This document shows, in pieces, positions 1-5,196 of a DNA stretch of 5,196 nt; positions within the stretch are counted from its first letter, which is position 1, and each line of letters begins with the position of its first letter. The notes below the pieces were generated by a model. That model did not search any database and was not told the DNA's origin. It was given only the letters and a program-made list of their open reading frames with translations. Position numbers and translations under genes: made by a program. This DNA comes from Robiginitomaculum sp. (lineage in GTDB: Bacteria > Pseudomonadota > Alphaproteobacteria > Caulobacterales > Maricaulaceae): positions 1 to 5,196 of the forward strand of contig JALSYJ010000045.1 of the NCBI GenBank assembly GCA_027071965.1. Reading direction: 5' to 3'.

Positions 1-229
1 GATCTTTGTCCAGTCCGCCACCGCCATATTCGCGGGGCCACTCAGGCGCTGTCCAGCCCTTTGCTGCCATCGCGTCCAGCCAGTTTTTCTGATCTTCGCT
101 GACGAATTTTGCATTGCGCCCGCCCCAGCAGGCATCGGCCTCCGAGCGCATCGGCGTACGCATGGATTTGGGGCAGTTTTCCTCCAGCCATTGCCGGGTT
201 TGTTGTCGAAAATCTTCTAAATCAGTCAT
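1..229 (-). CDS. Acyl-CoA dehydrogenase, N-terminal fragment (cut by left window edge)
   Basis: The first 76 codons are present, from ATG at 229-227 to the window edge. The protein begins MTDLEDFRQQTRQWLEEN and contains the block GWTAPEWPREYGGGGL at about residues 58-73. That block is typical of the N-terminal helical domain of FadE/ACAD-type flavoproteins, just before the FAD- and acyl-CoA-binding core. Family members oxidise acyl-CoA to 2-enoyl-CoA using FAD. The catalytic glutamate, FAD-binding region and C-terminal domain lie outside the window, so catalytic competence cannot be judged. The start lies one base after the TAG stop of the upstream kinase gene. An AGGA at 239-236, inside the end of that gene, sits 6 nt before the ATG, which suggests translational coupling. 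Next to an APH-type kinase, the best match by context is an ACAD10/ACAD11- or LvaC-like dehydrogenase acting on a 4-phosphoacyl-CoA. The family call is firm; the substrate is inference. Confidence 0.88.
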   Translation of the reverse strand, partial: MTDLEDFRQQTRQWLEENCPKSMRTPMRSEADACWGGRNAKFVSEDQKNWLDAMAAKGWTAPEWPREYGGGGLDKD

Positions 230-230
230 C

Positions 231-1295
231 CTAAATCCTGTTACGCTGTAAAACCAGTCGGCAGTAATTGCCAAGGCTCTTCACCCCGCCGGCAAAATCG
301 GCAAATGCCGGGTTTTTGCTCTGTCCGTGATAAAACCGAAAATAAATCTGTTGAATAATTACTGCCAGGCGCCAAATGCCATAGGTGTAGTAAAAGATAA
401 AATCACCGCAATCCATGCCGGTTTTTTGCGCATAATATTCCAAGGCCTGCTGTCTGCTGAACATGCCGGGGGCAAAACTTGGTTGTTTGGCCAACATGCG
501 CATGGCCAAAGGGTCATCACTTTGTGTCCAATAGGCCAGGGTATTGCCAACATCCATTAACGGATCACCAAGCGCCGCTATTTCCCAATCCAGAACTGCG
601 TTCACCTGAAACGGGTTTTTACGGTCCAAAATCATATTGTCGATACGAAAATCACCATGCAGAATAGAGCAACGCCCGGTTTCAGGTGGAATATTATCCA
701 AAAGCCACTTACGCACGTCGGAAAACTCCTCCACATCCGGGGTTCTGGCTCGTTCAAACCGCCGCTCCCAGCCCTCAATCTGGCGGGTGACATAGCCCGC
801 AGGCTTGCCAAAATCCGTCAGCCCAACCGCATCAACATCCAATTGGTGCAAAGCTGCCAATAAATCAAAAAAGGTTCGGCATAATCTGGAATTTTCTTCC
901 TCACCCCAGCCCAATTCAGGGGGGATTTGCGACTGAATTAGTAACCCGTCCACCCGTTCCATCACATAGAACGGCGCACCCAGCACCTCTTCATCATCAC
1001 AATACAACAGGCATGCCGGCACAGGAAAATGACCGTTTAACGCCTGCATAATGCGAAATTCCCGCCCCATATCATGACCGCTTTTTGGTTTGGCTCCTGA
1101 TGGCGGCCGACGCAAAACCAGTGCCCGGTCAGGAAATTCGAGCAAATAAGTAAGATTGGATGCACCAGAAGGAAACTGCCGGATTTTGGGAATACCTGCC
1201 AATCCGGGGATTTTACCTCTTAGATATTTGCCGACTGTCTGCGCATCCAGTTCCTCACCAACACGCACGGCAATTGTCGTGTTTTCACCGCTCAA
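231..1295 (-). CDS. APH-fold phosphotransferase (ACAD10/11- and LvaA-like kinase domain protein)
   Basis: A 354-residue soluble protein with no signal peptide. The N-lobe shows a nucleotide-loop-like segment FPSGASNLTY (41-50), the strand ALVLRRPPSG (58-67) and a probable helix-C glutamate in GREF (77-80). The C-lobe carries the Brenner catalytic loop HGDFRIDN (213-220), with D215 the expected catalytic base and N220 a metal ligand, followed by LDWE (235-238), equivalent to the DFG aspartate, and the block ALGDPLMDVG. This is the APH/choline-kinase fold, and the variant resembles the kinase half of ACAD11 rather than antibiotic kinases. Related enzymes phosphorylate the 4-hydroxyl of 4-hydroxyacyl-CoA with ATP. 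The start is a TTG at 1295-1293 overlapping the TGA of the preceding SDR, supported by GGGGGA at 1309-1304 with 8 nt spacing. The next in-frame ATG (residue 76) would delete the N-lobe. The acyl-CoA dehydrogenase follows 1 nt later. An aminoglycoside-resistance role is unlikely in this context. Confidence 0.9.
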   Translation of the reverse strand: MSGENTTIAVRVGEELDAQTVGKYLRGKIPGLAGIPKIRQFPSGASNLTYLLEFPDRALVLRRPPSGAKPKSGHDMGREFRIMQALNGHFPVPACLLYCDDEEVLGAPFYVMERVDGLLIQSQIPPELGWGEEENSRLCRTFFDLLAALHQLDVDAVGLTDFGKPAGYVTRQIEGWERRFERARTPDVEEFSDVRKWLLDNIPPETGRCSILHGDFRIDNMILDRKNPFQVNAVLDWEIAALGDPLMDVGNTLAYWTQSDDPLAMRMLAKQPSFAPGMFSRQQALEYYAQKTGMDCGDFIFYYTYGIWRLAVIIQQIYFRFYHGQSKNPAFADFAGGVKSLGNYCRLVLQRNRI

Positions 1296-2059
1296 AGCAG
1301 ATATCCCCCGTCAATAGTAATTTGTGAGCCGGTGGTGTAACTGGCGGCATCAGAGGCAAGATAAAGCACAGCCCCCACCATTTCATCAGGTTGTGCCATT
1401 CGGTTCATGGGCACATTTCCTTTCAACAGGCCATCCAGTGCTTTTTCATCCTGTTTGAAAACAGCCGTCATTTTCGTATCGGTAAACCCGGGAAGAATTG
1501 AATTACATCTGATGCCGTCGCCTGCATATTCCTTGGCAAATGAATTGCTAAGAGAGACCAAAGCTGCCTTGGTTATCGAATAAACACCCTGCCATTGGCC
1601 GGGCACTATCGAATTTATTGAGGCAATATTTATGATCGAGCCGCCGCCGGCTTTACGCATTAACTCAACCGCACCGGCACTAAGGTAAAACGGGCCTTTT
1701 AAGTTGACATCCATGGTTTTGTCAAACGCCCATTCCGGGGTTTCGGCTACCGGCCCGTAATAGGGATTGGTGGCACCATTATTTACCAGAATATCCAGTT
1801 TTGCGTGCTTGGATTTCACATGCTCCAACAGGGATGAAATAGATGCCATTTCACCAGCATGACAAATATGTGCCTCGGCACTGCCGCCGGTTTTTACAAT
1901 TTCATCTGCAACCTTCTGGCAGGTTTCAAGTTTTCTCGACGTACAAATAACATGGGCCCCGGCCTGTGCCAGCCCAAAGGCAATAGCCTCTCCTATGCCC
2001 CTGGAGGCACCGTTTACCAACGCAATCTTGCCCGTAAGATCAAATTTTTCCTGCACCAT
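1292..2059 (-). CDS. SDR-family oxidoreductase, first gene of the SDR-kinase-ACAD operon
   Basis: A 255-residue classical SDR with a Rossmann fold, expected to reduce or oxidise a keto/hydroxy group with NAD(P)H in the cytoplasm. The glycine motif is NGASRGIG (16-23), with Asn where Thr is usual. The NNAG-equivalent motif reads NNGA (93-96). The catalytic tetrad is N119, S147, Y160, K164 (YSITK). The substrate-loop entry LPG (189-191) and the C-terminal DGGYLL are normal. The segment TSRK (40-43) after strand 2 has no Asp, which suggests NADP(H). CHAGE (66-70) and NPYYG (98-102) recall the DHRS4-type and acyl-CoA-pathway SDRs. ATG at 2059 is preceded by purine-rich AGGACAGGG (2073-2065). Its TGA is shared with the TTG start of the kinase gene. 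By context it could be the 4-oxoacyl-CoA (levulinyl-CoA-like) reductase step, as LvaD is; a beta-ketoacyl or 3-hydroxyacyl-CoA role cannot be excluded. Confidence 0.92.
   Translation of the reverse strand: MVQEKFDLTGKIALVNGASRGIGEAIAFGLAQAGAHVICTSRKLETCQKVADEIVKTGGSAEAHICHAGEMASISSLLEHVKSKHAKLDILVNNGATNPYYGPVAETPEWAFDKTMDVNLKGPFYLSAGAVELMRKAGGGSIINIASINSIVPGQWQGVYSITKAALVSLSNSFAKEYAGDGIRCNSILPGFTDTKMTAVFKQDEKALDGLLKGNVPMNRMAQPDEMVGAVLYLASDAASYTTGSQITIDGGYLL
1304..1309 (-). promoter_or_regulatory. Ribosome binding site of the APH kinase, internal to the SDR gene
   Basis: GGGGGA lies within the last codons of the SDR, where it encodes part of its DGGY end, and sits 8 nt upstream of the TTG start of the kinase. 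It decides the choice of TTG, because no ATG lies nearby in frame. The TTGA overlap fits stop-start reinitiation. This is seen directly in the sequence; use in the cell is inferred. Confidence 0.6.
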
Positions 2060-2122
2060 CCCCGCCCTGTCCTGTATTTTATCCGGTTACACTCTACCCG
2101 TATTAGAACCGGGAGCAACCGC

Positions 2123-2151
2123 TTTATGAAAGTGTTTTAGTATCTAAACAA
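2123..2151 (-). promoter_or_regulatory. Candidate sigma-70-like promoter for the SDR-kinase-ACAD operon
   Basis: On the minus strand, TTGTTT (2151-2146) and CATAAA (2128-2123) are separated by 17 nt. The -35 box matches the consensus at 3 of 6 positions and the -10 box at 4 of 6. Transcription would begin near 2116, leaving a leader of roughly 57 nt before the ATG at 2059. It overlaps the TTTTAGTAT repeat, so a regulator bound there would affect it. In such AT-rich DNA, matches of this quality arise by chance, so this is only a candidate. Confidence 0.28.
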
Positions 2152-2279
2152 GCTTTTACTATATGAACAAATGTGGACAAATATCTTGTTTGCCGATCCA
2201 AATCTCGCGCAAACTGGTAAGTGTCTGCAGATTTATTGCTTTTTTTTAAGAAAGAGACGCTTTTTACTGTTTGATCCTG

Positions 2280-2308
2280 TTGACAAGGCTAAGAGGAAAC
2301 GCACTAAA
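2280..2308 (+). promoter_or_regulatory. Candidate promoter of the plus-strand SDR
   Basis: A perfect TTGACA at 2280-2285 is followed, after a 17-nt spacer, by ACTAAA at 2303-2308, a poor -10 box matching the consensus at 3 of 6 positions. A start near 2315 would leave a leader of about 30 nt, which still includes the ribosome binding site at 2334-2338. The good -35 element makes it worth recording; the weak -10 keeps confidence low. Confidence 0.25.
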
Positions 2309-2333
2309 GGACAATTGAAACAGGCGCAAGAAA

Positions 2334-2338
2334 GGGAG
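2334..2338 (+). promoter_or_regulatory. Ribosome binding site deciding the start of the plus-strand SDR
   Basis: GGGAG lies 9 nt before the ATG at 2348. It supports starting the SDR there. The open frame continues upstream to an ATG at 2171, but that would add 59 residues rich in Lys, Arg and Phe with no SDR character ahead of the Rossmann fold. Confidence 0.65.
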
Positions 2339-2347
2339 CCGTGTACC

Positions 2348-3100
2348 ATGAAACCACTAGATAAAATCACAGCTCTGATTACCGGAAGCTCCAGAGGCAT
2401 GGGATCAGCAATCGCCCGCAAATGCGTCGAGCATGGCGCCAGAGTTATTCTGCATTATGGACAGAACCATGCAGCGATCGAACAATTGCAGGACGAACTG
2501 GGCCCAGCGGTACTTGGTACACTTAGCGTCGATTTATCCTGCCCCGGAGCTGGCCATGAACTGTGGCGCAAGGCATCAGATATATCTGCTGATATCAATG
2601 CGCTGGTAAACAATGCCGGAACCGCTATTTCCATTCCTTTTTCTGCTGATGATGCTCAATGGCAAGACGGCTGGATAAAGACCATGGCGGTCAACCTGCA
2701 ATCACCTGCTGAATTATGTCAAGGGGCCGTAAACTCCTTTGCCCAAGCTGGTGGCGGACGGATTGTTAACATTGCCTCGCGCGCAGGACAGCGTGGTGAT
2801 CATATGGATTTTGCAGCCTATGCTGCTTCCAAAGGCGCGCTAATTGCTCTTACCCAGACCATTGCCAAGGGTGCGGCCAGACAAAATATCTCTGCCTATT
2901 CCATTGCTCCGGGCTGGGTGGATACGGATATGGCTCCAAGCGACCCGCAAGTGCGCGCCGCCGCTATGGATGAAATTCCACTGGGTAGATTTGCTGATCC
3001 GCAGGAAGTTGCCGCACTGGTGGCGTTCTTGCTCTCTGACGGGTGCCGCTCTTCTTCAGGGGCTACCTTTGATGTAAATGGCGCATCATATTTACGCTAA
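2348..3100 (+). CDS. SDR-family oxidoreductase, FabG-like
   Basis: A 250-residue classical SDR, the usual length for the family. It has the glycine motif TGSSRGMG (12-19), NNAG (88-91), and the catalytic tetrad N116, S144, Y158, K162 (YAASK). The PGWVDTDM block (188-195) and a C-terminal FDVNGASYLR end follow. Strand 2 ends VILHYGQN with no Asp, and R16 is present, suggesting NADP(H). It probably acts in the cytoplasm on a small keto/hydroxy substrate; the sequence does not reveal which one. The name FabG-like reflects similarity only, and no fatty-acid synthesis gene is nearby. ATG 2348 is chosen because of GGGAG at 2334-2338 and because the Rossmann strand starts at the normal distance. The gene is transcribed away from the other SDR, with which it shares a 288-nt intergenic region, and towards the RND pump. 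The two SDRs differ clearly in their motifs, so this is not a recent duplication. Confidence 0.9.
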   Translation: MKPLDKITALITGSSRGMGSAIARKCVEHGARVILHYGQNHAAIEQLQDELGPAVLGTLSVDLSCPGAGHELWRKASDISADINALVNNAGTAISIPFSADDAQWQDGWIKTMAVNLQSPAELCQGAVNSFAQAGGGRIVNIASRAGQRGDHMDFAAYAASKGALIALTQTIAKGAARQNISAYSIAPGWVDTDMAPSDPQVRAAAMDEIPLGRFADPQEVAALVAFLLSDGCRSSSGATFDVNGASYLR

Positions 3101-3260
3101 ACAGCAGAAAATTTGACCGACGAAACTGACTCTTTGCCGGACGTACGGTTTGTCCTTGCGGCCGGCGTGGGAGCGCGTTGGTGCTATTTTCAACGTAGTG
3201 GCTGCGGTTTTGCAGGGCATAACAGCCGGAGCCACCGGGCAATTGTATCCCGTTCACTAG
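3101..3260. other. GC-rich convergent intergenic region, no recognised gene
   Basis: This 160-nt gap separates the stop of the plus-strand SDR from the stop of the minus-strand RND gene. Positions 3111-3250 are about 57% GC, and 3121-3180 about 63%. This is higher than the adjoining genes and the opposite of the other intergenic region. It has no rho-independent terminator with a clear T tract. A plus-strand frame without ATG stays open for 47 codons (3117-3257, stop 3258-3260), and other frames are also largely open. No RNA family or transposon end was recognised. It may be a structured RNA, a dispersed repeat or a gene remnant. Confidence 0.4.
3198..3235. other. Imperfect hairpin between convergent genes
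   Basis: GTGGCT (3198-3203) pairs with AGCCAC (3230-3235). Further in, GTTTTGC (3207-3213) can pair with GCATAAC (3217-3223) with one mismatch around a 3-nt loop, separated from the outer stem by a short bulge. Because it is self-complementary it can form in transcripts from either strand, which suits a transcription end between convergent genes. Without a following T run it is not a standard intrinsic terminator. Confidence 0.35.
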
Positions 3261-5196
3261 TTATTTATGCTTGCTGCTGACCTCTTCATCGTCTTTCATT
3301 ACAATATAGATAGCCGGGATTACCAGCACTGTGAGCAGGGTTGAGGAGGCAAGACCAAATAGCAGGGAAATAGCAAGACCCTGAAAAATAGGATCTGTCA
3401 AAATCACTGCCGCACCAATTATTGCTGCCAAAGCAGTAAGCATGATTGGTTTGAAGCGGATAGCTCCGGCCTTTAGCAGGGTTTGGAGCAGAGTATCTCC
3501 TTGCCTGTGCTGATGGCGAATAAAATCCACCAACAAAATTGAGTTTCGAACAATAATCCCGGCCAGAGCAATAAACCCGATCATTGAGGTTGCAGAAAAC
3601 GGGGCGCCAAAAAGCCAATGGCCAAACATGATCCCGATCAGGGTAAGTGGCACTGGAATAAGGATAACCAATGGCACCCGAAATGAGCCAAATTGCCCTA
3701 CTACCAGAAAATAAATTCCCAATATGGCGATCATAAATGCCCCACCCATATCGCGAAAGGTGACAAAGGTTATTTCCCACTCACCATCCCACAAGAACGA
3801 AACCTTGCTTTCGTCTTCGGGTTGGCCATAAAGGCGAATATCCGGCGTTTCTGCACCGGTTATCTGGCTCCAGTCATATGCCTCTACGGCTTTACCAATA
3901 GCTGCCATGCCATATATCGGGGCTTCAAACTGTCCTGCCAGTTCGCCCATGACCATTTCTGCAAATCGTCCATTTCTCCTGAAAATAGATGGCTCGCTGA
4001 TCTCGGTTTCAAATTTCACCACATCACCCAGCTCAACCACCGAGCGCTCGCCGGGAATGGCATTTGCCGGAATTGGTGTGGTGGCGAGTCGCTCACCGGG
4101 GGTCAGCTTTGAATTGGGCTGTGCAATAATGATTTTAGCAGGGTAGCGACCATCACCGCGATGCGAATAGCCAACAGCCTTGCCATTTAGCAGAATATCC
4201 ACGGTGGAATAGACATCACTTTGCTCTACCTTGAAAAACTCAAGACTGTCCTGATCAATGCGAATGCGGATCTTTGGTGCCGGCTGGCCCAGCGTATCGT
4301 CGGTATCTACTACAAACGGGATTGAGTCAAAAATTCCCCTCAAAGCTTTGGCTGCCTCGCGTCGTGTCTTGGCATCAGGGCCATAAACCTCGGCGAGCAA
4401 GGTGGAAATGACTGGCGGGCCTGGCGGGATTTCCACCACTTTGAGGCTGGCCCCTTTCGGCAAGGTAACGGATTTCAGCAATTCTCTGGCTTCAAGGGCA
4501 ATGGCGTGACTGGTGCGTTTGCGATGGTCTTTTTCTTCTAGATTTACCTGCAAATCGCCAAGTTCCGGCTGTTTGCGCAAATAATAATGGCGCACCAGAC
4601 CGTTAAAGTTAAACGGGGCCGCAGTTCCGGCATAGGATTGGATGGAGGTAACCTCTTCGATCTGCGCCAGTTTTGAGACCAATTCTCCTAAAACGCGGTT
4701 GGTCTGCAAAGTGGAAGAGCCTTCGGGCATGTCCAGAACCACCTGAAACTCGGATTTATTGTCAAAAGGCAGCAATTTGACAGTTACGGTATTGGTGACA
4801 AATAACAGGGTAGATGCTGCCGTTAAAACGCCAATTGTAATCAAAAATATCCAGGAGGTGCGTCTGGAGCTCAATATAGGTGTGGCAATTTTCCGGTAGG
4901 TGGTTCCCAGCCAGCCCTCTTGCTCATGGCCAGAAGCCGAAGTCGGCTTGTTTTCGGCTACTTTGCGCATTAGCCACGGAGTAATGGTCATGGCTACAAA
5001 AAATGAGAAAAACATCGCTGCCGATGCATTGATCGGGATCGGAGCCATATACGGTCCCATCAATCCTGATACGAATAACATTGGCAGCAGTGCTGCTATG
5101 ACGGTTAATGTGGCGATAATGGTTGGATTGCCCACCTCGGCCACAGCTTCGATGGCCGCGGTTCTTCGTGAGCGGCCATCATTCATTGCCCAGTGT
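3261..5196 (-). CDS. RND-family efflux permease (AcrB/HAE1-like), C-terminal part (cut by right window edge)
   Basis: The last 644 residues of an inner-membrane proton-driven exporter; the frame is open through the window edge, so the ATG at 5186 is internal (the preceding codons read H-W-A). Family members are about 1,000-1,100 residues long, so roughly the first 400 are missing. Counting from that ATG, hydrophobic segments lie near 21-41, 55-72, 111-130, 480-498, 503-523, 532-556, 579-597 and 602-628, matching TM5-TM12. The periplasmic porter region spans about 131-478 and includes LDMPEGSST (151-159) and VEIPPGPPV (251-259). GFIALAGIIVRNSILLVDF (537-555) is the TM10 signature of the family. 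It would work as a trimer with a periplasmic adaptor and usually an outer-membrane channel, neither of which is in the window. The substrate (drug, detergent, metal, other) cannot be read from this part. Many HAE-type pumps of this form are chromosomal. The stop TAA is at 3263-3261. Confidence 0.93.
   Translation of the reverse strand, partial: HWAMNDGRSRRTAAIEAVAEVGNPTIIATLTVIAALLPMLFVSGLMGPYMAPIPINASAAMFFSFFVAMTITPWLMRKVAENKPTSASGHEQEGWLGTTYRKIATPILSSRRTSWIFLITIGVLTAASTLLFVTNTVTVKLLPFDNKSEFQVVLDMPEGSSTLQTNRVLGELVSKLAQIEEVTSIQSYAGTAAPFNFNGLVRHYYLRKQPELGDLQVNLEEKDHRKRTSHAIALEARELLKSVTLPKGASLKVVEIPPGPPVISTLLAEVYGPDAKTRREAAKALRGIFDSIPFVVDTDDTLGQPAPKIRIRIDQDSLEFFKVEQSDVYSTVDILLNGKAVGYSHRGDGRYPAKIIIAQPNSKLTPGERLATTPIPANAIPGERSVVELGDVVKFETEISEPSIFRRNGRFAEMVMGELAGQFEAPIYGMAAIGKAVEAYDWSQITGAETPDIRLYGQPEDESKVSFLWDGEWEITFVTFRDMGGAFMIAILGIYFLVVGQFGSFRVPLVILIPVPLTLIGIMFGHWLFGAPFSATSMIGFIALAGIIVRNSILLVDFIRHQHRQGDTLLQTLLKAGAIRFKPIMLTALAAIIGAAVILTDPIFQGLAISLLFGLASSTLLTVLVIPAIYIVMKDDEEVSSKHK

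Larger units (their letters stand above)
2060..2347. other. Divergent intergenic region, AT-rich, with short repeats
   Basis: This gap of 288 nt separates the minus-strand SDR-kinase-ACAD operon from the plus-strand SDR. Positions 2101-2160 are about 35% GC, much lower than the genes. It contains an imperfect direct repeat TTTTAGTAT (2135-2143) and TTTTACTAT (2154-2162), offset by 19 bp. It also has ACAAAT twice (2167-2172 and 2177-2182), offset by 10 bp, and an inverted pair AACAA (2166-2170) and TTGTT (2186-2190). An eight-T run occupies 2240-2247. The cluster between 2134 and 2192 is where a regulator of either gene could bind, but no known operator consensus was recognised and no regulator gene is in the window. 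Confidence 0.45.

Noticed and set aside
327..863. Plus-strand frames antisense to the kinase gene
   Set aside because: They are shadows of the kinase, which has clear catalytic motifs on the opposite strand.
231..1295. Aminoglycoside resistance gene
   Set aside because: The APH fold is present, but the sequence resembles the ACAD11-type kinase branch and the gene is coupled to an SDR and an acyl-CoA dehydrogenase.
2171..2347. Upstream extension of the plus-strand SDR from an ATG at 2171
   Set aside because: It would add 59 residues without SDR similarity, has no good ribosome binding site and crosses the promoter-like AT-rich region. ATG 2348 has GGGAG at proper spacing.
3136..3165. GCCGG/CCGGC inverted repeat as a terminator
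   Set aside because: The five-pair stem has a loop of about 20 nt and no T tract after it, so chance in GC-rich DNA is enough to explain it.
3063..3257. Small 64-codon minus-strand frame across the convergent gap
   Set aside because: It overlaps the end of the SDR antisense and shows no recognisable domain. The open frames in several directions are more simply explained by high GC. The region is kept as an unexplained stretch instead of being called a gene.
3286..3780. Long open frame on the minus strand inside the RND gene
   Set aside because: It is an out-of-frame shadow of the RND coding sequence, with Cys/Tyr/Ser-rich composition and no recognisable domain.
3693..4146. Plus-strand open frames antisense to the RND gene
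   Set aside because: They mirror the codons of a well-supported membrane transporter and show no motif or ribosome binding signal of their own.

Overview
The window looks like ordinary chromosomal DNA of a Gram-negative proteobacterium. An alphaproteobacterium is my best guess, from the flavour of the RND pump, the acyl-CoA dehydrogenase and the short-chain dehydrogenases, but this is an impression and not a computed placement. Base composition is close to 50% GC in the genes and clearly lower in the divergent promoter region. No RNA gene, insertion sequence, CRISPR array or attachment site was recognised.

Layout. Positions 1-2059 (minus strand) hold a tightly packed three-gene string, read from right to left: a short-chain dehydrogenase/reductase (SDR), an aminoglycoside-phosphotransferase-fold (APH) small-molecule kinase, and the first 76 codons of an acyl-CoA dehydrogenase that runs off the left edge. 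The first two overlap by 4 nt through a TTG start, and the second and third are 1 nt apart. Positions 2060-2347 are an AT-rich divergent intergenic region with candidate promoters and short repeats. Positions 2348-3100 (plus strand) encode a second, FabG-like SDR. Positions 3101-3260 are a GC-rich convergent gap with an imperfect hairpin. Positions 3261-5196 (minus strand) are the C-terminal 644 residues of an RND (AcrB/HAE1-like) efflux permease whose start lies beyond the right edge.

How the genes may work together. The order SDR, APH kinase, acyl-CoA dehydrogenase matches the logic of 4-oxo/4-hydroxy-acid catabolism known from the bacterial levulinate (lva) pathway and from the mammalian ACAD10/ACAD11 proteins. 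There a 4-oxoacyl-CoA is reduced to 4-hydroxyacyl-CoA, the 4-hydroxyl is phosphorylated, and an acyl-CoA dehydrogenase-fold enzyme removes the phosphate so that beta-oxidation can proceed. The gene order and motifs are seen in the sequence; the substrate is inferred. The divergent SDR could share regulation with this operon. The RND pump has no visible functional link to the other genes. I see no clearly novel system here. The most rewarding points are the kinase/dehydrogenase operon and the unexplained GC-rich gap at 3101-3260.
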